Origin: JAICNG01 sp035249985 | GTDB lineage: Bacteria; Gemmatimonadota; Gemmatimonadetes; Gemmatimonadales; Gemmatimonadaceae | Reading direction: 5' to 3' | Assembly: GCA_035249985.1 (NCBI GenBank) | Contig: DATFFP010000039.1 | Span: 1 to 64,000, forward strand | Length of the DNA stretch: 64,000 nt | In this document: piece after piece, positions 43,290 to 51,600 of the stretch | Layout: every line of letters begins with the position of its first letter | Position numbering within the stretch: the stretch's first letter is position 1 | Position numbers and translations under genes: made by a program | The notes under the pieces: model-generated | Database searches by the model: none | Seen by the model: the letters and a program-made list of their open reading frames with translations, nothing else | What the model was told of the DNA's origin: nothing

Positions 43290-43922
43290 TCACGACCCTC
43301 CGCACGCCACGCCTTCCGTGATCACCCACAAGCTGGTGACCCGCGCGGTGTCGGGAATGACCGAGGGGTCGTCACTCACGCGAGTGCTCGCGCTGCCAAG
43401 ATCGGACAGACGCGTGTCGAGTCCGAACGAGACGTTCGGCAGACCCGAAAGCCACACGGCCACCGTTCCCTCGCCGACCGCTCCACACAGACGGCCATAC
43501 CCCTCACGCAGCTGTGCGACGGTACTGCCGACGCCAAGCCCGCGCTCGGTGCGAAAGGCTGAATCGGCGACGATGAGGCGGGAGATGGTGCCGTTCTCGA
43601 CGAGGGCCAGCACGCGGTGGCCGGCGAACTCGATCACCGCACCTTGCTCCTGAATGCCTTCGCCCAACGAGAACGTCGTGTCGCGCGTCGTGCACGATTG
43701 ACCGACGTCGCGCACCGTTGCCCCGATGCGCGCCAGCCCGATGCCGCCCGACGTGACCGTGGGAACCCGCCCGTTAGGCGCGCAAGCCTCGGCCATCGCG
43801 CCGCCGGCGGCCGTGTCGCTCGGGCGTCGACCCGCCGTGTCGCTATCCGCGTCGCGCTGGCAGGCGGACGCCAGGCACGCCAGGGCGCCCGCGAGGGCGA
43901 TCAGTCGACCGTTGCCCAACAT
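43290..43922 (-). CDS. Hypothetical lipoprotein
   Basis: This 210-aa protein has a lipobox signal (IALAGALACLASAC) and an acidic linker (DADSDTAGRRPSDTAAG). The mature part has beta-like repeats around GGIGLARIGATVRDVGQSC and VIEFAGHRVLALVENGTISRLIVADSAF, ending LWVITEGVACGGS. Four or more Cys could form disulfides. The domain resembles proteins that sense stress in the envelope, but no family is recognised. It overlaps the RidA-like stop by 22 bases. Confidence 0.68.
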   Translation of the reverse strand: MLGNGRLIALAGALACLASACQRDADSDTAGRRPSDTAAGGAMAEACAPNGRVPTVTSGGIGLARIGATVRDVGQSCTTRDTTFSLGEGIQEQGAVIEFAGHRVLALVENGTISRLIVADSAFRTERGLGVGSTVAQLREGYGRLCGAVGEGTVAVWLSGLPNVSFGLDTRLSDLGSASTRVSDDPSVIPDTARVTSLWVITEGVACGGS

Positions 43923-44359
43923 TCGATCTCCACGCGTGCACCGAGCGCGAGCCCGGTAACGCCAAACGAGGACCGGGCAGGCTTGTTCCCGGGAAAATAC
44001 GAAGCGTAGACGACGTTCATCGACTCCCATTCACGCATGTCGGCGAGCATCACCGTGCACTTCACCACGCGCTCCATCGACGAGCCCGTACGCTGCAGCA
44101 CATCGCGAATGTTGTCGAGCGCCTGCCGCGTTTCTGGTCCGATTCCGCCCGGAACCAGCGCTCCAGTCGAGGTCGTCCCAATCACCCCCGAGAGAATCAG
44201 CAGATTTCCGACGCGCACCGCCGGCGAGAACGGTCGTGTAGGCGCCCCGTACGGCGTGAGAAACTCCGCCAGCGGCCGCGCCGCGGGACGCGAGCCACCG
44301 CACGCCAGCATGGAGAGGGCGGCAAGGAGGTAAAGTGTGTGGCGCATGGGAAGAGGCAT
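43901..44359 (-). CDS. RidA-family protein with lipoprotein signal peptide
   Basis: This 152-aa protein of the YjgF/YER057c/RidA family deaminates reactive enamines/imines in most bacteria. The core FSPAVRVGNLLILSGVIGT and ALDNIRDVLQRTGSSMERVVKCTVMLADMREW are family-typical, as is the Arg in GARVEIECWATVD. Unusually, a lipobox signal (LLAALSMLACGG) precedes the domain, so it would sit in the envelope. The start at 44359 or 44347 borders the family 8 palindrome. Confidence 0.78.
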   Translation of the reverse strand: MPLPMRHTLYLLAALSMLACGGSRPAARPLAEFLTPYGAPTRPFSPAVRVGNLLILSGVIGTTSTGALVPGGIGPETRQALDNIRDVLQRTGSSMERVVKCTVMLADMREWESMNVVYASYFPGNKPARSSFGVTGLALGARVEIECWATVD

Positions 44360-44362
44360 GAG

Positions 44363-44507
44363 ATGCGAACTGCGAGCTGCGAACTGCGAGCTGCGAACTG
44401 CGACCCTGTGATCCCTTCCGCAAGGCGTGTTCCGCACGCGGTCTTCGCAGTTCGCAGCCCGCAGTTCGCAGCCCGCAGCTCGCAGTTCGCAGTTCGCAGT
44501 TCGCAGC
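44363..44507. repeat. Palindromic heptamer element, family 8 (GCGAACT units)
   Basis: The left arm repeats GCGAACT/GCGAGCT about six times and the right arm repeats the inverse AGTTCGC/AGCTCGC/AGCCCGC. The loop has a small pair CGTGTTCCGCACG. It lies between the APC permease stop and the RidA start, ending two bases from that stop. Confidence 0.9.
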
Positions 44508-44508
44508 C

Positions 44509-45822
44509 TTATCGCCGAGTCTTAAACCAGATATACAGAGGGATTCCAGCCAGGATGACCAGAAACGCCCATCGCGTAATCGTCGCTCCGATACCGTACA
44601 TCGACCAGAGCACGAACGCGAAGGCGATGATCGCGATCACCTGCGTTCGCCAGCCGCCGCCCGCCCCTGCCGCGAGCGCGCCGCGACGGCGCAACATCCA
44701 CTCGGCGGCGGCCGTGTAGAGGTGCGGGAGCAGCGTCGTCAGCACCGAGAGCTGCACGATCGTGTCGAAGACGCCGAGCGTCGTGTCGGTGAAATACAGT
44801 CCCAGCGAGATGCTGCCGATCAGGGTCGCGACGATCAGACTCACGTGCGGCGTGCCGTAGCGCGGGTGCAGCCGGGCCAGCGCCGGGAAGAAAATGCCGT
44901 CGCGCGCCGCCGAGACGGGAATGCGGCCGGCCATGAGGATCCAGCCGTTGAGTGTTCCCAAACCCGCGATGATCGCCGCGAAGGCGATGATCGTCGCCGC
45001 CCACGAGCCCATGGTGCGCTCCGCGGCCAGCGCGATCGGACGCGCGGACGTCGCGAGCTCGGCGTTGGGCACCACGCCGGCGACAGCCAGCGCCGCGAAG
45101 AGAAACGCCGCCGTGCCCACCGCGTAGCCGATGAGCGTCGCTCGGCCAATCGTGTGCCCGGTACCGCGGACCTCCTCGGCCGGAACGGTCGCCGATTCGA
45201 TGCCCGAGTAGGCCCAGACGATCAGCGCGACCCCGGTCACGAGGCTCCCCCACCCTTTCGGCGCGAACGGCGTGAGGTTCGCTGGCTCGAAATAGAAGAA
45301 CGCGACGATCGAGAAAAGCAGCAGCGGAACGACGTTCAGAAACATGACCGAGATCTGAATCCGCGCGCTGATCCTGATTCCGAGCACGTTGATCAGGCAC
45401 AGCGCCCACAGCAGTGCCTGCGCGAGGACGAAGCGATACATCTCGCTCCCGGCGAGTGCGGGAGAGAATCCTTCGATGTAGCCGACGACACCAGTGACAA
45501 TGGCTGCGTTTCCCACCACGGCGCTGAACCAGTAGGCCCACACCGACTGGAAGCCGGCGAATTCCCCGAGCGCCTCACGCGCGAACACGTACGGTCCCCC
45601 CGTCTCGGGATAGCGCGTGCCGAGCGAAGCGTAGACGAGAGCGACGAAGAGGTAGCCCGCCGCCGTGACGACCCAGGCGAGGATACCGAGAGGCCCGGTT
45701 TCGCGCGCGAGCAGAGCGGGGAGCGTGTAGACGGACGTCCCCACCATGTTGCCGACGATGAGAGCGACCGCGCCGAGGAGGGACAGCCCTCGCACCCACG
45801 TTCCGCGCGAGGGCGAGGTCAC
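44509..45822 (-). CDS. APC-family amino-acid permease/antiporter
   Basis: This 437-aa inner-membrane protein with about 12 TM segments belongs to the amino acid-polyamine-organocation superfamily. The GS-x-x-G-like substrate motif is VALIVGNMVGTSVYTLPALLA near residue 20, followed by the second conserved segment SLGTRYPETGGPYVFAREALG. Its pattern is close to agmatine/arginine exchangers (AdiC-like) and CadB-like carriers. It is encoded directly after lepB in the same direction, with a three-base gap. Confidence 0.86.
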   Translation of the reverse strand: MTSPSRGTWVRGLSLLGAVALIVGNMVGTSVYTLPALLARETGPLGILAWVVTAAGYLFVALVYASLGTRYPETGGPYVFAREALGEFAGFQSVWAYWFSAVVGNAAIVTGVVGYIEGFSPALAGSEMYRFVLAQALLWALCLINVLGIRISARIQISVMFLNVVPLLLFSIVAFFYFEPANLTPFAPKGWGSLVTGVALIVWAYSGIESATVPAEEVRGTGHTIGRATLIGYAVGTAAFLFAALAVAGVVPNAELATSARPIALAAERTMGSWAATIIAFAAIIAGLGTLNGWILMAGRIPVSAARDGIFFPALARLHPRYGTPHVSLIVATLIGSISLGLYFTDTTLGVFDTIVQLSVLTTLLPHLYTAAAEWMLRRRGALAAGAGGGWRTQVIAIIAFAFVLWSMYGIGATITRWAFLVILAGIPLYIWFKTRR

Positions 45823-45825
45823 GCG

Positions 45826-46578
45826 CTAACGCACCCGCATGCCGAAGCGCCCCCAGCGGATTCGCCAGGCGGCGAAATCGACCGACAGATAAATGAACAG
45901 CGGACGACCGCGCAGGTTCTCGTACGGCACAAAGCCGTAGTAGCGCGCATCCTTCGAGTTGTATCGGTTGTCGCCGAGTGAGAAGAAGTGGTCGGCCGGT
46001 ACGACGATCGGTCCCCAGTTGTCATGCGTGGGCCCGGTGGGGGGCTCGCCGAAGCGCGTACCGCGCACCTCGAAGCGCCGCTGCCAGACGAAATCGGGGT
46101 GCGCCTCATCGCCGCCGGGCCGGCCCGGCGTCGTGTTCACGTAGGTCGCGCTCTCAGGCGTGCCGTTCACGTAGAGCAGCCCCTCACGCATGTAGAGCGT
46201 GTCGTTCGGCAAGCCGAGGATGCGCTTCACGACCGTAGGATTTCCGTCGCGGACATCGGGCGACTTGTAGACGGCGATCTCGGTCCGGCTCGGCTCCGCG
46301 TACCCTGGGAGATTGACGTCGATGAGCGGCAGGTGCGGGCCGTACACCAGCTTGTTGACGAAGAGGAAATCGCCGACGAGCAGGGTTGGCTCCATGCTCC
46401 CCGAGGGAATGCGAAACGCCTCGAGGAGAAAAATCTTGATCGTGAAGAAGATCGCCGCGGCGATCGCCAGCTCCTTGAGGAGATGGCGCCAGCCGCCCCG
46501 CTTCCTTTTCACCCCGGGAGGCGCGCTCTCGGGAGTGCGTGCGCGCTCGGCGCGCGCCTTTTGTGCCGCCACTGCCAT
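45826..46578 (-). CDS. lepB: Signal peptidase I
   Basis: This 250-aa inner-membrane serine/lysine peptidase removes Sec signal peptides. The nucleophile is Ser61 in RIPSGSMEPTLL and the general base is Lys118 in PTVVKRILGLPNDTLY. GDNRYNSKDARYYGFVP is the conserved box E. One TM (LAIAAAIFFTIKIFLLEAF) precedes the catalytic domain. The start at 46578 is in line with this topology. Confidence 0.93.
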   Translation of the reverse strand: MAVAAQKARAERARTPESAPPGVKRKRGGWRHLLKELAIAAAIFFTIKIFLLEAFRIPSGSMEPTLLVGDFLFVNKLVYGPHLPLIDVNLPGYAEPSRTEIAVYKSPDVRDGNPTVVKRILGLPNDTLYMREGLLYVNGTPESATYVNTTPGRPGGDEAHPDFVWQRRFEVRGTRFGEPPTGPTHDNWGPIVVPADHFFSLGDNRYNSKDARYYGFVPYENLRGRPLFIYLSVDFAAWRIRWGRFGMRVR

Positions 46579-46705
46579 TATGCCGCGTGAGTGAGGTGGG
46601 AATCGAGCGTTTCGCGAAATACTCCCTCGCGACCTGCGAAGCACAAGAGCGGGGGGCATGCCGCACGCGGCACGCCCCCCGTTTCGCGAGCTGACGACGA
46701 ACCGA

Positions 46706-47083
46706 TCAGCTCATGTGACGATTGACCAGCTTCGTCATCTCGAACATCGACACCTGCTTCTTGCCGCCGAAGACGTTGCGGAGGCGATCATCAGCGTTGA
46801 TCATGCGACGCTCCTTCGCATCCTGGAGCCCGTTGCGCTTGATGTATTGCCACAGTTTCTTCGTGATCTCCGTGCGTGGCATCGCGCGATCACCCACGAC
46901 GGCGCCGAGCGCCGCGTCGGGCTGCATGGGCTTCATGAATGCGGCATTCGGCGTGCGCTTGCGACCACTCGACTTCCTGCGAGCGCTCTTCCGGCCACCA
47001 GCAGACTTCTTCCGCGCCGCGCCCTTCCGACGCGCGCCGCCCTTCTTCGCGCCTTTTCTCGCGCCTTTCTTCTTTGCGGGCAT
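46706..47083 (-). CDS. Histone H1-like/SWIB domain protein
   Basis: This 125-aa protein has a Lys/Ala/Arg-rich N-terminus (KKKGARKGAKKGGARRKGAARK) of the H1/HC1 type and a SWIB/MDM2 domain (ALGAVVGDRAMPRTEITKKLWQYIKRNGLQD ... VSMFEMTKLVNRHM). Fusions of this kind occur in Chlamydia and several other bacteria. It probably binds DNA in the nucleoid. A Shine-Dalgarno (GGGAG) precedes the ATG at 47083. Confidence 0.88.
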   Translation of the reverse strand: MPAKKKGARKGAKKGGARRKGAARKKSAGGRKSARRKSSGRKRTPNAAFMKPMQPDAALGAVVGDRAMPRTEITKKLWQYIKRNGLQDAKERRMINADDRLRNVFGGKKQVSMFEMTKLVNRHMS

Positions 47084-47229
47084 CGATATCTCTCCCGAGA
47101 GGTTGAGGGATCCGTTCTCCCCTACGACCACGGACTCCATCGCGCCTCAAAGTAAGGAGGCTTGCAGGAGACGCAAGGGCGAGAATTCCCTCGTGCGGTG
47201 CGCGCTCTCATAGGGAAAGCCGCTCGATT

Positions 47230-47571
47230 CTACTCCGCCACGACTAGTCCCTTCATGCTCGGGTGCAGCGCGCACTGGTAGTCGACGCGCCCTGGCGCCC
47301 GGATGACGACCGTCGCGCGCCCCTTCGCCGCTATGGTGCCGGAGTCCCACGCACCCGCGATCGCCGTCGCCGTGTGCGGCACGATGTCGTCATTCCACCA
47401 GGTGAGCGTATCGCCGACTGCGACGGTAATGCGGGGCGGGACGAACTCGAATCCTGTGATCTTCACCACATGCGCCCGGGGACGCGCGGCACCCGGCGCC
47501 GAGAGGAGAACCGCTCCCAGCAGCACGGCCGCCCCGCGCGCGAGTGCGCGCGAGGCTCGAATCGTACGCAT
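47230..47571 (-). CDS. Cupredoxin (plastocyanin-like) copper protein
   Basis: This 113-aa secreted type I copper protein has a signal peptide (ALARGAAVLLGAVLLSAPGAA). The copper ligands are His in DIVPHTATA, then Cys and His in YQCALHPSMKG with Met four residues after His. It is an electron carrier or copper-binding protein of the periplasm. Its start overlaps the DUF4142 stop (TGATG), so the two genes are translationally coupled. Confidence 0.9.
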   Translation of the reverse strand: MRTIRASRALARGAAVLLGAVLLSAPGAARPRAHVVKITGFEFVPPRITVAVGDTLTWWNDDIVPHTATAIAGAWDSGTIAAKGRATVVIRAPGRVDYQCALHPSMKGLVVAE

Positions 47572-48140
47572 CAGTTCGCCAGCTGCTGCTTCAACGATTC
47601 CGCATGCTGCAGGTGCGCGGCGATCGCCGGGCGCACGCTCACCAGCAGTGCGCGGAGCTCGGCGTTCTGCGCGCTCGGAATCAATGCGTCGTCGATCGCC
47701 GTGAGCACCGCCCGGTGATAGTCCACCTCGTTCACGATGTAGGCACGATCGAAGTCGGCACCGCTTCGCGCCGCCAGGGACGCCCGCGTGGCATTGGCGC
47801 TCTCGACGAGTCCCACGCTCGTCGGGTTGCCGACTGGCGTGACCTTGAGCCTCGTGACGAGGTCGACCGCCGCCTTGTTCACGCCGGTATGGTCGGTAAT
47901 CATCGTCTGCGCGAACTGGCGAATCTCGCCACTGGTAGCGCGCTCGAGCGCCAGCTTTCCATTGTCGATGTCGATCGTATTGGCGGCCACGACGATTGCC
48001 GCGATGTTCGCGTCGGTCAGCGGTGGCGCGGCCTGCTGCGCTCGAGGTGCGGCTGCCATGCTATCGGAATTCTCCATGGAGCCGGACGCGCACGCTCCAG
48101 TGATGAGGAGCGCGGCGAGTGGAAGTGCAATGGAACGCAT
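47571..48140 (-). CDS. DUF4142 ferritin-like lipoprotein
   Basis: This 189-aa protein has a lipobox signal (LPLAALLITGACA) and the DUF4142 pattern EIRQFAQTMITDHTGVNKAAVDLVTRLKVTP, with later His-containing helices (DYHRAVLTAIDDALIPS, HLQHAESLKQQL). It would be a periplasmic, four-helix-bundle protein, probably metal-binding. The start at 48140 is fixed by the signal peptide. It is divergent from the ECF sigma gene. Confidence 0.83.
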   Translation of the reverse strand: MRSIALPLAALLITGACASGSMENSDSMAAAPRAQQAAPPLTDANIAAIVVAANTIDIDNGKLALERATSGEIRQFAQTMITDHTGVNKAAVDLVTRLKVTPVGNPTSVGLVESANATRASLAARSGADFDRAYIVNEVDYHRAVLTAIDDALIPSAQNAELRALLVSVRPAIAAHLQHAESLKQQLAN

Positions 48141-48328
48141 GGTCGTATCTCCAATGAGTTGGTGTGCAGAGATACGTCCGCCTTTCCGGTTCGGATCTGT
48201 CGGATTGTTGCCCCGCGCACCCTGCGGACTATCTTCGCGAATCCGAACCCATTCCTCGTGTCGTATACCGAGAGCCACACTCCTGGAGTGCCGTGCCTGC
48301 AGCTGTCGCCGCGATTCAAAGGCGGGCG

Positions 48329-48931
48329 ATGATCGCCGACGTACGAACGCCGGGCAATGACGACGACGCGCTTCTCACGCGCGTCGCCAATGGAGACGAG
48401 CACGCCCTCGGCGCACTCTATGACCGGTGGTCGCCGCTGGTGTTCTCGCTCTGCGTGCACATCCTGGGGGACGATGATGAGGCGGAGGAAGCCGTCGAGG
48501 AGACGTTCTGGCAGGCGTGGCGACAGGCCGCGCGCTACGACACGAGCCGTGGCGCGGTGTCGACCTGGTTGACCACGATCGCGCGCAGCCGTGCGCTCGA
48601 TCGCCTGCGCGCCAGCCGGCGGCGAAAGGAGGACGCGATGACTGACCTCTCCCAAGCGAAGCGCATGGCCGTCGAGACGACGGCTCGCGGGGAGGACGAC
48701 CCGGCCCGTGGCGCCGAGGTCGCTGAGCGCCGCGTGCTGGTGCGACAGGCACTGCGTGCGTTGCCGGCAGAGCAGCGTGAGGTGCTCGAGCTCGCGTATT
48801 TCCGCGGGCTCAGCCAGACGGAAATCGCGGAGCGCACGGGGCAGCCGCTGGGAACGATCAAGACACGGGTGCGGCTGGCGATGGAGAAGCTGCGCGATCG
48901 GCTGGGAATCCTGCGGGAGCGTGAGCCATGA
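48329..48931 (+). CDS. ECF RNA polymerase sigma factor
   Basis: This 200-aa sigma-70 factor of the ECF (SigK-like) group has region 2 (ALYDRWSPLVFSLCVHILGDDDEAEEAVEETFWQAWRQA) and region 4 (LRALPAEQREVLELAYFRGLSQTEIAERTGQPLGTIKTRVRLAMEKLRD). The start at 48329 (MIADVRTPGND) is preferred because the upstream part of the frame is not conserved. It is coupled to the anti-sigma gene by a four-base overlap. Confidence 0.9.
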   Translation: MIADVRTPGNDDDALLTRVANGDEHALGALYDRWSPLVFSLCVHILGDDDEAEEAVEETFWQAWRQAARYDTSRGAVSTWLTTIARSRALDRLRASRRRKEDAMTDLSQAKRMAVETTARGEDDPARGAEVAERRVLVRQALRALPAEQREVLELAYFRGLSQTEIAERTGQPLGTIKTRVRLAMEKLRDRLGILREREP

Positions 48932-49770
48932 ATCCCATGCGGCACGATGACGTACGCGACCTGCTCGCCGCCCATGCGATGGAGCTGCTCGGCCCGGAGG
49001 AGCGCACGTCGGTGCTCGAGCACGTCACAGGGTGCGCCGCGTGCGCCGAGGATCTCGAGTCGTTGCGGGCGACCGCGGGCGAGCTCGCGCTTGCGGCGCC
49101 GGACCGGTCATTCGATGCGCGCCGCTGCAATGGCGTGCGCTCGCGGCTGCTCGCGCGAACGGCCGCCGATCGTGAGGCGCGCGCTCGTCTCGCCGCGGGC
49201 CAGCTGCCGGAGCGCGAGCCCTTCGCCCTTCGTCGAGTCGATCTGGCGCCGCGGGAGAGCTCCAATGGCTGGCGCTCCGGGTTCATGCTGCTCGCCGCAG
49301 CGATCGCGGGCCTCGTTCTCGTCGGCGGGGGAGTGCTCCTCCAGACTCGCGAGGAGCTCGCGCGGGTGCGCGAAAGCGAGTCTCAGCAGCTTCAACTGAT
49401 CGCGGGAATGATCGGGCCGGGCGTGCGAGTGATCGAGCTGGCAGGGACGGACGGGCGAGTGGGACGGGCGCGCATGTTCTGGAATCAGCCACAGCATTCG
49501 TGGACGTTCGTCGCTTACGACCTCGCGGGACCTTCGCAGGGGCGCGTGTATCAGCTGTGGCTCATCACACCGGACGATCGGAAGGTCAGTGCGGGAGTCT
49601 TCTCGCCATCGAGCGAGGGCAACGCCGTCGCGACGGCGACGTACGCGCTCGCGGCGGATTCGCTCGCCGCGGTGGCGGTAACGGAGGAGCCGTCTGGCGG
49701 TGTACCCGCTCCGACGGGCCAGATCGTGTTGCTTGGGGAAGCGAAGTATGGCAACGAGCCGGGGCGCTGA
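48928..49770 (+). CDS. Anti-sigma factor, RskA/ZAS type
   Basis: This 280-aa membrane protein has an N-terminal zinc-binding anti-sigma domain: DDVRDLLAAHAMELL then HVTGCAACAEDL (H-x3-C-x2-C). One TM (FMLLAAAIAGLVLVGGGVLL) follows, then a C-terminal RskA-like domain (ARMFWNQPQHSWTFVAYDLAGPSQGRVYQLWLI...). It would hold the ECF factor at the membrane until a signal leads to its cleavage. The signal is unknown. Confidence 0.9.
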   Translation: MNPMRHDDVRDLLAAHAMELLGPEERTSVLEHVTGCAACAEDLESLRATAGELALAAPDRSFDARRCNGVRSRLLARTAADREARARLAAGQLPEREPFALRRVDLAPRESSNGWRSGFMLLAAAIAGLVLVGGGVLLQTREELARVRESESQQLQLIAGMIGPGVRVIELAGTDGRVGRARMFWNQPQHSWTFVAYDLAGPSQGRVYQLWLITPDDRKVSAGVFSPSSEGNAVATATYALAADSLAAVAVTEEPSGGVPAPTGQIVLLGEAKYGNEPGR

Positions 49771-49857
49771 CCACAGAGGCACAGAGGGCACAAAGAACGC
49801 CCGCTCCAAAATGTCTTGCAGTTGGCCGTCCTCTGTGCCCTCTGTGCCTCTGTGGTT
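49770..49857. repeat. Palindromic element, family 9 (CACAGAGG units)
   Basis: The left arm ACCACAGAGGCACAGAGGGC is mirrored by CCTCTGTGCCTCTGTGGT. The loop of about 40 bases has an inner stretch AAATGTCTTGCAGTTGGCC. It lies in the convergent gap between the anti-sigma stop and the endonuclease IV stop and starts in the anti-sigma stop codon. Confidence 0.9.
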
Positions 49858-49877
49858 ACGCAGTGCGGCCATGCCTC

Positions 49878-50765
49878 CTACTTCGCCATTCCCTTCAGCA
49901 GCTTGATCATCTTGACGTCCCACGGATCGGGCGTGGGGTCGTCGTCGCCCACCTCGTAGTTTTTTTGCGGCGTCTCGAGAATGAGCGGCACCTTCGCCGC
50001 GCGCTTGTCCTGCAGCAGCCACCGGAACGGCTCCTTGCCCAGTGCGCCTTCGCCGATGAGCACGTGGCGATCGAGATTCGAGCCGAGCTCGCCGGCGCTG
50101 TCGTTGAGGTGAAAGAAGGCTGGCGGCTCGCCGCACTCCTCCTCGAACTCGTCGAGCACCCCGGCGAGCGCGGTGCGTGAAGCGCTGAGGTCGTAGCCCG
50201 ACACGAACAGGTGACAGGTGTCGAGTCCGTAGCCGGTGCGCGGGCGCAGCGTGTCGGGGACGCGAGAAAGGATGGCGCCCACCTCTGCCGCCGTCCGTCC
50301 GATCTGCTGGCCGGCGCCAGCGGTGTTTTCGACGAGAAGCCTCGTCTCGGTGTCCACCGCGCGCAGTGCGGCGACAATGGCCTTTGCGACACGTTTTGCC
50401 GCGGTATCTCGGTCGCCGTCGCCCGCGTTGCCGGGATGGAAGCAGACTGCACCGGCTCCGATCTGGGTCGATCGCTCCAGCTCTTTGGTGAGGCCGGCGC
50501 TCGCCCGCCCCCACTTTTCCTCGTCGGCGTTCGCCACGCTGAGCGAGTACGGCGCGTGCACCAGGACATGACGGGCATCGATCCTGGTCTCGGCGAGCGC
50601 GTCGCGAAACCGCTTCGCGCGCTCGGGACGAACGGAGATGCGATCGTTGATGAAGCGCGGCTTCGCCGTGAAGACCTGGAGCGCGGTCATCCCAGCCTTC
50701 TCGGCGCGCGCGACGGCCATGTGGATGCCGCCCTTATCGATAGTGTGGGCGCCTAGGTATGGCAT
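49878..50765 (-). CDS. nfo: Endonuclease IV
   Basis: This 295-aa AP endonuclease of base-excision repair has zinc-site segments YLGAHTIDKGGIHMAVARAE, VHAPYSLSV, CFHPGNAG, LLVENTAGAGQQ, GYGLDTCHLFVSGYDL, FFHLNDSAGELGSNLDRH, LIGEGALG and PLILETPQK. Three zinc ligand sets are complete. The start at 50765 is standard for the family. Confidence 0.93.
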   Translation of the reverse strand: MPYLGAHTIDKGGIHMAVARAEKAGMTALQVFTAKPRFINDRISVRPERAKRFRDALAETRIDARHVLVHAPYSLSVANADEEKWGRASAGLTKELERSTQIGAGAVCFHPGNAGDGDRDTAAKRVAKAIVAALRAVDTETRLLVENTAGAGQQIGRTAAEVGAILSRVPDTLRPRTGYGLDTCHLFVSGYDLSASRTALAGVLDEFEEECGEPPAFFHLNDSAGELGSNLDRHVLIGEGALGKEPFRWLLQDKRAAKVPLILETPQKNYEVGDDDPTPDPWDVKMIKLLKGMAK

Positions 50766-50781
50766 GCAGCTCCGGGCTCAA

Positions 50782-50902
50782 GGGCAAAGATGACAGAGTT
50801 CAGAATACGGATTTCAGAATTCAGCAACCGCCTGCGCAGAGACCGTTCCAGCGCTGGTTCTGGATTCTGAATTCTGAATTCTGACATCTGACGTCTCTGC
50901 CT
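50782..50902. repeat. Palindromic heptamer element, family 2, variant loop
   Basis: The arms GGCAAAGATGACAGAG and GACGTCTCTGCC flank CAGAATA/CAGAATT units. The loop (CAACCGCCTGCGCAGAGACC) differs from the CTACGGGGAGCC loop. It lies between the DUF2071 stop and the nfo start (both minus). The arms are more diverged than in other copies. Confidence 0.87.
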
Positions 50903-51598
50903 TCACACGAAGCCGGGCAGCCACGTTCGTACATCGACGCGCGCCGCGAAGTGGAGATGGGTTGGATCTCCCGTGAGCGCGATCCCCGCTGCAGCTCCCA
51001 TGGTGTTGCGCTCGATGTGTGCCGAGGCCGGCTGCAAGGGCCAGGGCGGGTGCGCGATCTTCACGTGGAGAAGGCCGCGGCGCGACATCGCGAACAGCTC
51101 GTAGCGCTCGACAAGGAAGTGGTCGAGCGTACCCGGCGCCGCGCGGTACACCTGGCCCTCCGGGCGGTAGGTGGCGTCGAAGACGGCCGGTGGCGCACCA
51201 CGGTGTGTCCGCGCACTGTGATAGCCCACCGAGCCATCAGATGCGGCCCTCATTCCCATTCGCGCGTCGTAGTACGGCAGGTGCACTGCCGCGCGCGCCG
51301 TACGAACCGCGATCGGGTTCGACGCGTCGAGGCTGAAAAACCACACGCCAGCACGCGTGCCCACGCGTACGTAGGTGCGGACATTGAGCTCGTGAAACGA
51401 TGACAGCCACGGCATGGCGGGAACACCACGCGGCCGTACGTTGCTCATGTGAAACGGAATCACACCGACCCACGCATCGCCATCGAACGTGTCCAGCGTG
51501 AGCGCGGGTGGCAGAAGCGAACGCAGCGCGGCGGGCGCGACGGGCCAATGGGCGAATAGCAAATTCGTCCAGCGCTGATGCATTGCCCAGGGTGCCAT
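50903..51598 (-). CDS. DUF2071 (YqjF-like) family protein
   Basis: This 231-aa cytoplasmic protein has the DUF2071 pattern HQRWTNLLFAHWPVAPAALRSLLPPALTLDTFDGDAWVGVIPFHMSNVRPRG and RVDVRTWLPGFV at the C-terminus, with PIAVRTARAAVHLPYYDARM in the middle. The family includes acetoacetate decarboxylase-fold proteins of unknown activity. The start at 51598 (MAPWAMHQRW) is a choice; the Met five codons later is also possible. It ends in the family 2 element. Confidence 0.84.
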   Translation of the reverse strand: MAPWAMHQRWTNLLFAHWPVAPAALRSLLPPALTLDTFDGDAWVGVIPFHMSNVRPRGVPAMPWLSSFHELNVRTYVRVGTRAGVWFFSLDASNPIAVRTARAAVHLPYYDARMGMRAASDGSVGYHSARTHRGAPPAVFDATYRPEGQVYRAAPGTLDHFLVERYELFAMSRRGLLHVKIAHPPWPLQPASAHIERNTMGAAAGIALTGDPTHLHFAARVDVRTWLPGFV

Positions 51599-51600
51599 AC

